DNA of 64,000 nucleotides, taken from NCBI RefSeq assembly GCF_902459475.1, contig NZ_LR699116.1, positions 28,206 through 92,205 on the forward strand, in the 5' to 3' direction. Under the pieces are notes generated by a model. That model did not search any database. It saw nothing but the letters and a program-made list of their open reading frames with translations, and had not been told where the DNA came from. The stretch comes from Aquicella lusitana. GTDB lineage: Bacteria > Pseudomonadota > Gammaproteobacteria > DSM-16500. The position numbers were made by a program, and so were the translations under genes. Shown one piece after another: positions 27,212 through 36,724 of this stretch. How positions within the stretch are numbered: position 1 is the stretch's first letter; each line of letters opens with the position of its first letter.

Positions 27212-28564
27212 ATGAAATTAACTCCAATCCATTTTTTAAGTGCCAAAGAAGTTCGTGATTTTATGGAACGAATCATAAAAGATCAAATTATTAAGGTCAC
27301 TGAAGTTAATGGTATTGTCAAGATCGATCAATCCCAAATTGTAAAATTGGAATCACACTTGCTTGTCTCTAATGCAGGCCATACCTATCTACTGGAAGAT
27401 GTTATGGAGGCTTCTGATATCTATGAAGAAATCTATTTCCCTCAAACTAATCGGGAATTAGTGCATATAAGGGATTTGCAATTAAACAGAAATCTTTGTT
27501 CCTTGCTTATTCATAATAAACCTTTGGCTGAGGCTTTGTGCCGCACTAATTTATCAAAAAAATTATTAAATACTCAAATTCCGCAATGCGCCATAGGTCG
27601 ATCTGTTCCTACTAGACCAGTTCTAACACCAGCGGGAAACAATTTTGAGGCATATGCTATTATAAGATGGCTAATGATGAATAGCCATGATCCGATAAAT
27701 CAATTACCTCTTTCAATTTCTGATCTAATCCCAAATAAAGCGCTCTTGCAGTTAATCCTTGTTAATTTAAAACAGATGATAGAAGCTGAATCTATCCTAA
27801 AAAGAAGAAAACGGTTTGAAGATGCTGAGATATTTAGAAATACAATTAAAGAATATAAAAGTAAGTTTGAATCCATTCAAGATATTAGAAATGCCATAAT
27901 AAAGGAGCTGAATCAGCCTAACTTTATGTATGCGATAAACCCTCAGCAATCTATGACAAATCTTAAGAATTTAAAGAACATATTTAAATGGGTTGATCAT
28001 CACAGCAACTTTATTGATAATGGTATCAAGGTTGCCATCCATTTACTATTTTTTATGTCTATTTTAACTGTCCTAGTTCCACTTACTGTAACAGGTAGTT
28101 ACCAAGGTTTTAATAGAAGAGTCGCTGTAGATCGTTTACAACCATTACTAACATTACTGGCTCCTGTTTTAGCAGTGGAAAATGACGTTGAATTGATGAT
28201 GAGTTTCACCCTGTGTCTTGCAAGTTATTTTATGTTTCAAAATGCTTTATCTCCACTGATAAACCATGAATACGCAAAATTCCCTCTAATGAATATTAAA
28301 TATGCCATCAAAAATAAAAAAATCATGGACATGTGCATTGCTGAGGAACAGGAGATAGCTAAGATAATTAATAAAATTACTAAATGGGAAGACTTCTTTT
28401 CTAAAAAGAATGAGCAAGTTGTTACAACAAGCTATGGTGCTCTTACGCTCTTCAATAATAATAGAATAAGAGAACATTTTATTGCTGATGAAGAAAATAA
28501 AGTGGATACCGAAGTTAAGAAATCGCTAGCATGGAATAGCTGCATTAGTTCCGATCTAATCTGA
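27212..28564 (+). CDS. Membrane-anchored U-box protein (putative E3 ubiquitin ligase effector)
   Basis: The ATG at 27,212 follows a strong GGGGAGAGG site. A U-box lies at residues ~123-188. It has IPQCAIG, then PVLTPAGNNFEAYAIIRWL and DPINQLPLSISDLIPNKAL, closely following the family pattern DPVxTPSGxxYExxAIxxWL...DPxTxxPLxxxDLxPN. U-boxes recruit E2 enzymes; bacterial examples such as Legionella LubX and GobX are injected effectors. Hydrophobic segments at ~272-293 and ~308-343 suggest membrane insertion; ~190-260 and the C-terminus are helical. IS copy 4 replaces the last three native codons (STK) with CISSDLI; the native protein would be 446 residues, so it is probably still functional. 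Host-directed function is inferred. Confidence 0.8.
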   Translation: MKLTPIHFLSAKEVRDFMERIIKDQIIKVTEVNGIVKIDQSQIVKLESHLLVSNAGHTYLLEDVMEASDIYEEIYFPQTNRELVHIRDLQLNRNLCSLLIHNKPLAEALCRTNLSKKLLNTQIPQCAIGRSVPTRPVLTPAGNNFEAYAIIRWLMMNSHDPINQLPLSISDLIPNKALLQLILVNLKQMIEAESILKRRKRFEDAEIFRNTIKEYKSKFESIQDIRNAIIKELNQPNFMYAINPQQSMTNLKNLKNIFKWVDHHSNFIDNGIKVAIHLLFFMSILTVLVPLTVTGSYQGFNRRVAVDRLQPLLTLLAPVLAVENDVELMMSFTLCLASYFMFQNALSPLINHEYAKFPLMNIKYAIKNKKIMDMCIAEEQEIAKIINKITKWEDFFSKKNEQVVTTSYGALTLFNNNRIREHFIADEENKVDTEVKKSLAWNSCISSDLI

Positions 28565-29748
28565 CACTTGCTACTTGAAAAAAGTAAGGTTACCCGTTTT
28601 GATAGTTATGTCGAGTAAAAATCAAAACATTAAAGAGGTAACCTTATGTACGAGTGTACGCAAAAAATCATTAAAAACAAGGTCGGTCTGTTAAATTTGG
28701 CAGAAGAGCTAGGGAATGTATCAAGAGCCTGCAAGGTAATGGGCTTCTCCAGAGATACGTTTTATCGTTATAAATCAGCAGTTGAGCAAGGAGGCATTGA
28801 GACCTTGTTCGACAAGAGCAGACGGCAGCCAAACATCAAGAACCGCACCGATGAAGCTACAGAGAATGCTGTATTGGACTATGCCATTGAGTACCCCGCG
28901 CATGGTCAATTAAGAGTCAGTAATGAGCTTAGGAAAAGAGGTGTTTTTGTTTCTCCTAGCGGTGTTCGTTGCATCTGGCTAAGGCATGATTTGGCATCAT
29001 TTAAACAGCGTCTAACCGCACTGGAAAAGAAATCTGCCGAGGAGAACTTAATTCTAACTGAAGCACAACTGGCCGCGCTAGAACGCAAAAAAGACGATGA
29101 TATGGCCTGCGGTGAAATTGAAACAGCACATCCTGGCTATCTTGGTTCACAAGATACCTTTTATGTTGGCAATCTCAAGGGTGTTGGGCGCATTTATCAG
29201 CAAACATTTGTTGATACCTACTCCAAAGTGGCTCATTGCAAGCTATATACCACAAAAACACCGATTACATCTGCTGACCTGTTAAATGATCGTGTGTTGC
29301 CATTCTTTGAAGAACAAGGCTTGGGCTTGCTGCGCGTATTAACGGATCGTGGCACTGAGTTTTGCGGCAAGGTAGAGCAACACGATTACGAGTTGTATTT
29401 GGCGCTCAATGATATTGAGCACACCAAAACGAAAGCTCAATCACCCCAGACCAATGGCATCTGTGAACGCTTTCATAGGACGATTCTGAATGAGTTTTAT
29501 CAGGTTGCTTTCCGAAAGAAAGTTTACACAACTATTGACGAGTTGCAAAAAGATCTGGATGATTGGCTCGGTTATTACAACAATGAACGCACACATCAGG
29601 GTAAAATGTGTTGTGGCCGAACTCCGATGGCGACATTGATTGATGGTAAAAGAATCTGGAAGGAAAAAGTTGATAATCTCAACTTGAACTGACAGTAAAA
29701 CCGTAACTGAAAAACGGGTAACTGTCAGATCAAGTCGGAACTTTTACA
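28541..29748 (+). mobile_element. IS481-family element, copy 4
   Basis: A 1,208-bp copy, with target duplication GAATAGC at 28,534-28,540 and 29,749-29,755. It is inserted between the last serine codon and the final three codons of the U-box gene, whose original stop (TAG) is now at 29,765-29,767. Confidence 0.95.
28646..29692 (+). CDS. IS481-family transposase, copy 4
   Basis: 348 residues, identical in translation to copy 1. It lies in the same direction as the U-box gene, so read-through from that gene would enter the element and meet the translation-blocking hairpin. Confidence 0.95.
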   Translation: MYECTQKIIKNKVGLLNLAEELGNVSRACKVMGFSRDTFYRYKSAVEQGGIETLFDKSRRQPNIKNRTDEATENAVLDYAIEYPAHGQLRVSNELRKRGVFVSPSGVRCIWLRHDLASFKQRLTALEKKSAEENLILTEAQLAALERKKDDDMACGEIETAHPGYLGSQDTFYVGNLKGVGRIYQQTFVDTYSKVAHCKLYTTKTPITSADLLNDRVLPFFEEQGLGLLRVLTDRGTEFCGKVEQHDYELYLALNDIEHTKTKAQSPQTNGICERFHRTILNEFYQVAFRKKVYTTIDELQKDLDDWLGYYNNERTHQGKMCCGRTPMATLIDGKRIWKEKVDNLNLN

Positions 29749-29894
29749 GAATAGCTCAACTAAATAGTAAGTTATCCTAATTACCATCGCATGTTAGATA
29801 GCGCGAAATGACAATCGCTTCATGATCTGAAAAACTAGGAGGCGCCACCACCCAGCATTACAGACACGCGTCTCATGTTCAGCTTAGGATTTAG

Positions 29895-31688
29895 TCAGTA
29901 TAGACCTTTAGTTGAACCTCCGGTTTTATCATAATTTTCTGTCAGGATATCATTTGCCTGTTGGAGTGAAGAAGAAACCTGTAGACGAGTAGGCCTAGGC
30001 GTTTTAAATTGTAAAAATTGGGATTTTGATTTTACATAAGGAGGTACCGGTTCTACTGACATGTTTTGATCAATTTCTTGTAATCTTCTTAAGGCTTCAT
30101 CAACTTGAAGACGTAATTTTGGATCGCTGTGCATGAGCGATTGAATAATTTGGCAGAGCGCCTTTCCTTTATTATTTTTGAAAATTCTGTAGTTAAAATT
30201 AGGTTGACGATTAACTTTTTCGAATTTGTAATCCATATCGCCTGTTGCCAATTCATATAGCGTAAGACCAATGGCATATTGCTGCATGGCCAATGCATTG
30301 CAGGTATAACCATTCTGGTTCATTTTATCAAGGTCAATTTCTGGTGGAAGATATGTTCCTGTATAAGCTATTAAATGTGCAGGAACCTTTTCTAAGTCCT
30401 TATAGACAAACATTGTTTTGTAATCTGGAATCCTTAGCTTATCATTTTCATTTATCATAAAATTTGATGGTTTAATATCAGGAAAAATAACATTAAACTG
30501 ATTTAATTGACTAATAAGCGTAATAATATTTAAACCATAGTTAATAATATCTGCCTGAGCACTTTCTAAAATATCCTGCAGCTTAATCAAATCATGTAAT
30601 TTCCCCGCTTCCTTACATTTACTTTCTAAATTACCGCCAGGGAAATATTCTGCTATTTCTAGTCTTCCATTAATAACAATTTCACCGTCGCTTTTGCTTG
30701 GGCCCAAACATTCCTTTTCAAAATAAATTCTTCCTAAAATATCTTCGGCTAACTGGCCTAATTTATTTCTCACTTCTGCTAATTTCCATGCTGATCGATG
30801 ATATTCTTCTAACTCGACTAAAGGGTAAAGTTTAATAATAAACTCTTTACTGCCAATTTCTAATTTGTAAACTAAATTACTCCCGCCGCCTAAATATTTA
30901 AACATTGCTGGATAACTGCTAAATGCGTCTAAGTTCATACTTATTAAAGCTGAAAATGAGGCTGCGCTTAATTGATGAAAAAATCGAATTGTATCTTCAG
31001 AAATTTCTAATTTTCTATTAAGACTTTGTTTGAAAGTAAAAGCAAACTCATTCACTGAGTTAATTGAAGTAATGACCATTTCCAATAAATTAGAGCAGGA
31101 GATATATAACTCTTTTATTTTTTTTAATTCCTTATACTCTTTTAGCGAGGCTGACAACAATTTATACATCAAATCCAGGGTGTAATTCAATATATTATTT
31201 AATATTAAATGGTTGTTGTTATTACCTATAGTAGCCTCAAAAAATTTGAATATGCTTTCAAATGCGTTTATATCATCTATGTTTAAACCATGAATCCCAT
31301 CTTTGACAATATTAAGTCTTCTAATTAATTCTTTTTCGGGTTTATCTTTAATACGCGGGGATGAATTCTCTAATTTTTTGCTGATAAAATATTGAAGATA
31401 AAATCCCAATTTTTTAGGCAAGTCATTTTCGCTTAACCAGGTTTCTAAACTTGATCGCGAATCAGTTTTTGTATTATTTTTTTTGGAAAATTTTAGCCTG
31501 GCTTTATTAGCTTTAAAGTATAATTTAACTAATAAATCATACTTAACTAATATATCATCACTCTCATTAAATTCTAAAATTAACGCATTCAACTTACCAA
31601 GCGAAGAGTCTGGTTTAATTGGTCTGTTACGAGTAACTAAATTAATCTTAAATTCAATTTGACTCGAAGCTACCGGACGATTTATCAT
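29895..31688 (-). CDS. Divergent Ser/Thr protein kinase with C-terminal kinase domain (effector candidate)
   Basis: The 597-residue protein has a helical N-terminal half (residues 1-~255) without a recognised domain, and a kinase domain at ~262-545. Visible motifs are a Gly-rich loop (LGGGSNLVYKL, 266-276), Lys286 in FIIKLY, catalytic loop FPDIKPSNFMI (Asp404, Lys406, Asn409), a DFG site changed to DYK (422-424) and an APE-like LPPE (447-450). YAIGLTLYELATGD matches helix F. The HRD His is Phe402 and the DFG changes are unusual, but Lys, Asp, Asn and Asp are kept, so it may be active. It is oriented oppositely to the other kinase here and shares no obvious N-terminal similarity. No signal peptide. 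Confidence 0.75.
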   Translation of the reverse strand: MINRPVASSQIEFKINLVTRNRPIKPDSSLGKLNALILEFNESDDILVKYDLLVKLYFKANKARLKFSKKNNTKTDSRSSLETWLSENDLPKKLGFYLQYFISKKLENSSPRIKDKPEKELIRRLNIVKDGIHGLNIDDINAFESIFKFFEATIGNNNNHLILNNILNYTLDLMYKLLSASLKEYKELKKIKELYISCSNLLEMVITSINSVNEFAFTFKQSLNRKLEISEDTIRFFHQLSAASFSALISMNLDAFSSYPAMFKYLGGGSNLVYKLEIGSKEFIIKLYPLVELEEYHRSAWKLAEVRNKLGQLAEDILGRIYFEKECLGPSKSDGEIVINGRLEIAEYFPGGNLESKCKEAGKLHDLIKLQDILESAQADIINYGLNIITLISQLNQFNVIFPDIKPSNFMINENDKLRIPDYKTMFVYKDLEKVPAHLIAYTGTYLPPEIDLDKMNQNGYTCNALAMQQYAIGLTLYELATGDMDYKFEKVNRQPNFNYRIFKNNKGKALCQIIQSLMHSDPKLRLQVDEALRRLQEIDQNMSVEPVPPYVKSKSQFLQFKTPRPTRLQVSSSLQQANDILTENYDKTGGSTKGLY

Positions 31689-31904
31689 ACCCCTATCCTC
31701 ATTTTGTGTGCGCTTGTTATAATTTGCTTATTCTTTTTTTTGTTATCAGAGTGATTTCTGCCAGGTCTGTTTTCTTGCAAAGGGTCTGATTTTATAGCCC
31801 ATTAAAGCGTACGGCAATAGTTAATTCACTAACAGCCCTTCGCCAAAATACCTAAAAACGGCTTGCGGAATAATCCGTATGGATGGTTTTTTGCATTTAC
31901 TTGG

Positions 31905-31936
31905 CGTTGATTATATAAAATCTTATATAATCAACG
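31905..31936. repeat. Perfect 14-bp inverted repeat downstream of the copA-copB fusion gene
   Basis: CGTTGATTATATAA and its exact reverse complement are separated by a 4-nt loop. The hairpin lies 90 bp past the minus-strand stop of the copper gene and 217 bp before the kinase start, so it could end copper-gene transcription. A T-run is lacking. The rest of this 336-bp gap (31,689-32,024) shows no further gene. Confidence 0.45.
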
Positions 31937-32024
31937 AATTAAGAATGATATTTTTCCATGCTTTCTTTAGCCCAACAGAGCCGGCTGCCTTCTTTTTGAA
32001 TATTCACGTTTCTAATAGCGCCCA

Positions 32025-34571
32025 TTAAAATAACACTGATAATCCAACGGTCAGTGTGTCTTCGCTAGCTGACTCTCCCTCGCTAAGCTGCATATTTTTA
32101 AATGCCCCATAATCCTGAGTGTGTTCATATTCCGTAAATACGTTTAAACCAGGCATAAGGCGATAGTAAGGTCGGACAATATAGCGCATCTGGTTTAACC
32201 CACTGCCAATTTCTGCTCTTGTGACAGTTTTGGATGCCAAAATGCTGCGTATACCCAATCGCAGAAAAAAGTTATTGGTAATTTGCGTATCGCGTGCCAA
32301 TTCTAGATCCAATTTGGCACTGCCAGCGTAATAATACCCTCTCAGATTGGTATCAATAAAATACGGCATCAATCCTTCTACACCAATACCAGGTTGCCAA
32401 TAGGGTACTTTTGCAGGACGGTAAAAGTAGTTGGCACCACCTTTGACTGCCCAAAATTGACTAATCAGTCGCCAATAAAAGATATCGATATCTGCATTTT
32501 CAACTTTGCCTTTATTAACTTCAGCATCTTCGGTCAGTAATTCAAGTTTATTATAGTCGCCGCCGTATAAACCTTTAAAAGTGATTTCTTGAACATTATG
32601 GAAGGGGTCTTCACCTACATCTAGAAAATTAGCAAAGTATAATCCCTGCTGGTGCGCCATGGGATGCTTAACTAATGAAAAATCGATGGGTTTTACTTCA
32701 TCTACTCTTACAATGGGACGATTAAAATAATTACTCTGTTTAACAATATCTTCAGGTTTTGCCTCGCCCTTGCTGATTTCAATCAGTGTGGAATATTGAA
32801 ATACACGTGACATGCCAGCCACCATGTGATAAAGCATATGGCAGTGGAAAAACCATTGTCCGCTTGCGTCGGTATCAATATCAGCGACAGCTGTGCCGCC
32901 TGGCGGCACTTCGATGGTATGTAATAAAGGATCATAAGCTCCATGGCCATTACGTAAAATAAACCAGTGTCCATGAATGTGCATAGGATGACGCATCATT
33001 GAATTATTTGTAAAAATAAGCCGATAACGTTTGGCAGGTTCAAGAAGGATGGGCTTGGTTTTATATTCGGGTAAACCGTTTATCATCCAAATAAAACGAT
33101 CCATATAGCCAAATAATTCCATTCGTATAACATCTTGCACTGGCTTATTTGGATCATTAGTTTTAATAGCTGCTTTTAATTGTTGATATTTTGTTCCTAT
33201 AGTTTTTGTTTCTGTTATTGCAGGTGGATCCATGGAAGCAGGCGTAACTTGATCGCCAAGAATAGTAGGCTCTATTGGCATCTCCATGGCGTGATCCGAA
33301 GTATTCTCTTGATTGATCTTCATCCCCTCATGCGTCTTCGATTTCATATTATGAGCATGATGTCCCATTGGGGCAGAAGCCGTAATCATTTGATGATTCA
33401 TTGATCTAACTGATTTCCGTTTTGTTGGCGCATGGCTTTGCATGTCCATTTTCATGGAACCATGATCCATGTTTGTCATCATCATGTTAGCCATCATCTC
33501 TCTTGTGACGGGCGGTGGCTCAGGAAATGGCATGATTTGTTTAAAATTGACAAATTGATCAGGGCGGGTAACTAAAGCACCGTAAGCAGCGCCTACGGTA
33601 TCCGCAGATTCAGCATAAATAATATAAGGCTCATCTTTCGCAATTTTTAGTAAAATATCGTAAGTTTCTCCCGGCGCAACAGTAAAATCGTTAACTGCAT
33701 AAGGTCTTACATCATTTCCTTGTATATGGACCATTTTCGCTTGTGTACCAGGAATTTTGACGCGAAAAATGGTTTCACCACCAGCGCCAATAAAGCGTAA
33801 ACGAACGGTATCCCCTACTTTAACCGGCGCCATCCAGGGGTTGGACGGGGAGCGTCCATTCAGCAAGAATGCATCATAAGCAACATCATTAATGTCATAA
33901 ATACTCATGCGCATTTGCTGCATCATTTGGTAATCATGAATTAATTTTTTACGTTCAGCCGTATCTGCATTGCGATAATCTCGGATAAATTTGACCAGCG
34001 ATGCTTGAAGCGGGAATCGCGGTGAATAATAATCGCCCTCCTTTTTTAAGTTAGCGAAAATCTGGTCCGGATACGTATTACTCCAATCTGATAAAACAAC
34101 TACATAATCTTTTGTGTATTGGTAAGACGGTGATCGCGGAGGATCAATGATAAATGCGCCATACAAGCCTTGCTGCTCCTGAAGCCCAGCATGAGCGTGG
34201 TACCAGTAGGTGCCTGACTGCTTCAAGGTAAACTGATACTTAAATACGTTGCCTGGCTGGATACCCTGTTGCGTGATCCCTAACACACCATCCATCTGCC
34301 ATGGCACTAAAACGCCGTGCCAATGAATAGCTGTTTCTTTATCTAATCGGTTATAAACATTGATAGTCACTTTCTCACCTTGCTTGAAATGCAAGGTGGG
34401 TGCTGGAATTTGGTTGTTAACAGCGATTGCTTTTCGTGGCTTGCCTGCAAAATAAACGGTCTTATAGTCTACTACCAAATTGATAACTCGTTCGGCTGCA
34501 AAAACAGGTGACAGAGAAAATATATTTAACAGAATTATCCATATAGTTTTTTTTACACACATTCTTCCCAT
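32025..34571 (-). CDS. copA: CopA multicopper oxidase fused to CopB-type outer-membrane domain
   Basis: The first ~600 residues are a CopA/PcoA-type periplasmic Cu(I) oxidase: signal peptide (ending SPVFA) and all four copper motifs (HWHGVLVPWQMDG, WYHAHAGLQEQQG, HPMHIHGHWF, HCHMLYHMVAGM). A Met/His-rich segment (residues ~360-440, many MxxM and HxxH units) probably binds copper. The last ~230 residues match CopB, usually a separate outer-membrane copper protein: KHPMAHQQGLYFANFLDVGE, FYWRLISQFWAVKGGANYF and a beta-barrel pattern ending in Phe (LTVGLSVLF). The frame is continuous with no stop between the two parts. ATG 34,571 follows CAGGAT. The function is copper detoxification, useful against copper loading by host phagocytes (inference). 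Confidence 0.9.
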   Translation of the reverse strand: MGRMCVKKTIWIILLNIFSLSPVFAAERVINLVVDYKTVYFAGKPRKAIAVNNQIPAPTLHFKQGEKVTINVYNRLDKETAIHWHGVLVPWQMDGVLGITQQGIQPGNVFKYQFTLKQSGTYWYHAHAGLQEQQGLYGAFIIDPPRSPSYQYTKDYVVVLSDWSNTYPDQIFANLKKEGDYYSPRFPLQASLVKFIRDYRNADTAERKKLIHDYQMMQQMRMSIYDINDVAYDAFLLNGRSPSNPWMAPVKVGDTVRLRFIGAGGETIFRVKIPGTQAKMVHIQGNDVRPYAVNDFTVAPGETYDILLKIAKDEPYIIYAESADTVGAAYGALVTRPDQFVNFKQIMPFPEPPPVTREMMANMMMTNMDHGSMKMDMQSHAPTKRKSVRSMNHQMITASAPMGHHAHNMKSKTHEGMKINQENTSDHAMEMPIEPTILGDQVTPASMDPPAITETKTIGTKYQQLKAAIKTNDPNKPVQDVIRMELFGYMDRFIWMINGLPEYKTKPILLEPAKRYRLIFTNNSMMRHPMHIHGHWFILRNGHGAYDPLLHTIEVPPGGTAVADIDTDASGQWFFHCHMLYHMVAGMSRVFQYSTLIEISKGEAKPEDIVKQSNYFNRPIVRVDEVKPIDFSLVKHPMAHQQGLYFANFLDVGEDPFHNVQEITFKGLYGGDYNKLELLTEDAEVNKGKVENADIDIFYWRLISQFWAVKGGANYFYRPAKVPYWQPGIGVEGLMPYFIDTNLRGYYYAGSAKLDLELARDTQITNNFFLRLGIRSILASKTVTRAEIGSGLNQMRYIVRPYYRLMPGLNVFTEYEHTQDYGAFKNMQLSEGESASEDTLTVGLSVLF

Positions 34572-34854
34572 CACATCATCCTGATAATTGCCGTTTCTAG
34601 ACTCTCCATGAAGGGTAAAGAGGTTCCCACCCTAACCGGTTGTTTAAAGTAGTAACGCTTGCAGATTAGGCTCAAGCGCATTCTTTTGCCTTTTTAGCCG
34701 GTTGATAGAAATCAGTGGAGAGAGTAATACAATCTATTTGATATTTAACTATAATTTGTTAATCACTTCAATTACTCTAGATTCTGTTGACCTTGTCCGA
34801 GAGCTCATGAAAACCCGTCTATCGGTATCATCCTGAGGCTCGGCCCAATCCTGA

Positions 34855-35730
34855 TCAAAAGAGGACAAATCTCATTTCTTCTTTGTTAATCTGAGTAAAC
34901 CGCACTGAATCTTCAAAATTGTGTACTTGTCCTTCTTTACGTACCAAAGTTAGTGCTTCTAAAGAAAATTTTCCAGTAACAAGCATAGGTTGGTTCATTT
35001 GTCCCTGGACAATAATACCGTCATCAGGAAATCCTATATCTGCCGGCCCAAGAATGGCTGCTTGACCATAGGCATGGTCAAACTCTCCGCTTAAATTAAC
35101 CTCATTTATGACGAAAGAAATAGCGACATGGCATTGATTTTCAATAGCGCGAGCGCGACAAGAAAGAAAAACCCTATTATAACCTGCAAGAGTAGTCGTA
35201 TAGCTTGGTACTAAAATGATTGAAGCACCATGTTGGACAAGAGATCGGATGATTTCTGGGAATTCGCTATCATAACAAACTGCAATGCCAATTTTTCCTA
35301 ATGATGTTTCAAAGATTTTTTGTTTATCTCCGTGCTGTAATAAATGTATGCTTTTTTCATACTCTGTCAGCTGCAATTTATCTTGATATTCATACGCACC
35401 GTTCGGACTAAAAATATAAGCGCGGTTGATAAATTGACCTGATTTGATTTTTTCGATGATTGTTCCCGCTTGAATATAAATTTCATACGTTTGCGCTAAT
35501 TTCTGGTAAAGCTCGATATATTTTGGAATAAGAGGCTGTAGTGCTTCAAATAATTCTCCGTCGGTATTAAATTTTTTGCATGCTATTTCTATGCCAGAAT
35601 ATTCGGGCATCAGTAGAATGTTGGCTTCATCTTTTTTTGCATCCATAACCAATTTTTCAATTTTAACAACGTATCTTTCCCAATCAGGCAATTCTTCAAT
35701 TTGATATTGACTGCATGCAATTCTAATCAT
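34855..35730 (-). CDS. Carbon-nitrogen hydrolase (nitrilase superfamily)
   Basis: The catalytic triad of the superfamily is complete: Glu43 in MPEYSG, Lys118 in YQDKLQL and Cys152 in AVCYDSEFPE. The ATG at 35,730 overlaps the preceding gene's stop as ATGA, and is preferred to the TTG at 35,745. The 291-residue product lacks a signal peptide and is cytosolic. Members hydrolyse amides or nitriles; the substrate cannot be predicted, but amidase activity is most likely. It is the third gene of a tightly coupled operon with a GNAT acetyltransferase and a SnoaL-like protein. Confidence 0.88.
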   Translation of the reverse strand: MIRIACSQYQIEELPDWERYVVKIEKLVMDAKKDEANILLMPEYSGIEIACKKFNTDGELFEALQPLIPKYIELYQKLAQTYEIYIQAGTIIEKIKSGQFINRAYIFSPNGAYEYQDKLQLTEYEKSIHLLQHGDKQKIFETSLGKIGIAVCYDSEFPEIIRSLVQHGASIILVPSYTTTLAGYNRVFLSCRARAIENQCHVAISFVINEVNLSGEFDHAYGQAAILGPADIGFPDDGIIVQGQMNQPMLVTGKFSLEALTLVRKEGQVHNFEDSVRFTQINKEEMRFVLF

Positions 35731-36320
35731 AACTTCTTCAACCAAAAAATAAGCGGCTTTGGGGTTTGAAATGCTTCACCAATTTCTTTCCACTCATAGT
35801 ACATACACAATTCAGGATGCTTTTCATAGCCAAAATGCTTCCACACTGAATCTAAGGAAACATAATCTTTTGGCTTTTTTGTATCATCGCTGGGTCTTTC
35901 AATTGCTACGAATGCAGTTAATTTAGAACCATATTTTTTAGCTGCTGCTTCACGCTCCGCAAAGAAATGTCGATAAATACCACGTCCACGGTATTCAGCT
36001 TGCAGTATCGATTCTCCAAAATAAAATACATTTTTAATATCAATACCATTTTCTAAAAATGGTTTTTGAAATTCAATTGTTTCGAATTCAAGAGGAATGG
36101 CAGAAGATACGCCGACAACTTTACCATGATCAAGCGCTAATACAATAATGCTTTCATTGCATTGCACATAAGTATTAAGATAATTGTATTCGTAATCCAA
36201 ATCACCATCATAAAGATATGGATAGGATTTAAAAATTTCGATTCTTAGTCTCGCCAATTCAGGGATAAATGGAAGGATATCCTGACCTTTTAAGCACAAT
36301 ATTCTTAAATCCTTATTCAT
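35727..36320 (-). CDS. GNAT-family acetyltransferase
   Basis: A 197-residue protein with GNAT motifs: IIVLALDHGKVVGVSSAIPL (strand 4 region), then YFGESILQAEYRGRGIYRHF. The RGRG pyrophosphate-binding loop for acetyl-CoA is near residue 120. HFGYEKHPEL lies near the C-terminus. The acceptor is unknown. It overlaps both neighbours by 4 bp (ATGA), so the three proteins are probably made in similar amounts. A joint role, such as modification of a small metabolite followed by amide cleavage, is possible but unproven. Confidence 0.87.
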   Translation of the reverse strand: MNKDLRILCLKGQDILPFIPELARLRIEIFKSYPYLYDGDLDYEYNYLNTYVQCNESIIVLALDHGKVVGVSSAIPLEFETIEFQKPFLENGIDIKNVFYFGESILQAEYRGRGIYRHFFAEREAAAKKYGSKLTAFVAIERPSDDTKKPKDYVSLDSVWKHFGYEKHPELCMYYEWKEIGEAFQTPKPLIFWLKKL

Positions 36321-36724
36321 TGTTTAGTAACCTGATCTAGCCAATCTTGCATATTATAATAATTGGTCACGCGCGAAATTTTGTTGTCATCAATACTAAA
36401 AAAAGCACCGACAGGCAATCGATACTGCTGTTGTTTTGCTTCAGGTAGGCCTTCATCAGTTACCAAATAAGTACCTTCAATTATAAATTCAGCCGCAGCG
36501 CGAGAGCCATCTTCATTAACCATAATCACTAAATCCATTGCTGTTTCTTTATAACAATGATTCATATGATCCATGAATTTGGAAAAAGCATCTTTACCTT
36601 TTTGACAACCCCTTTGATTAATGTCATGAACTACATTATCGCTAAGGCAATTTAAAAAGGCCTTCATATCTTGTCGATTGAATGCATCATAATATTGTTT
36701 AATTAAATCTTTTGTTGTTTGCAT
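36317..36724 (-). CDS. SnoaL/ketosteroid-isomerase-like (NTF2-fold) protein
   Basis: A small alpha+beta barrel protein of the NTF2/SnoaL type. The pattern KDLIKQYYDAFNRQDMKAFL, then NCLSDNVVHDINQ and the final FFSIDDNKISRVTNYYNMQDW are characteristic. The ATG at 36,724 has GGAG 6 nt upstream; the longer reading starts inside that site. Members bind or isomerise small hydrophobic ligands. It leads the three-gene operon that continues with the GNAT and nitrilase genes. Confidence 0.85.
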   Translation of the reverse strand: MQTTKDLIKQYYDAFNRQDMKAFLNCLSDNVVHDINQRGCQKGKDAFSKFMDHMNHCYKETAMDLVIMVNEDGSRAAAEFIIEGTYLVTDEGLPEAKQQQYRLPVGAFFSIDDNKISRVTNYYNMQDWLDQVTKQ

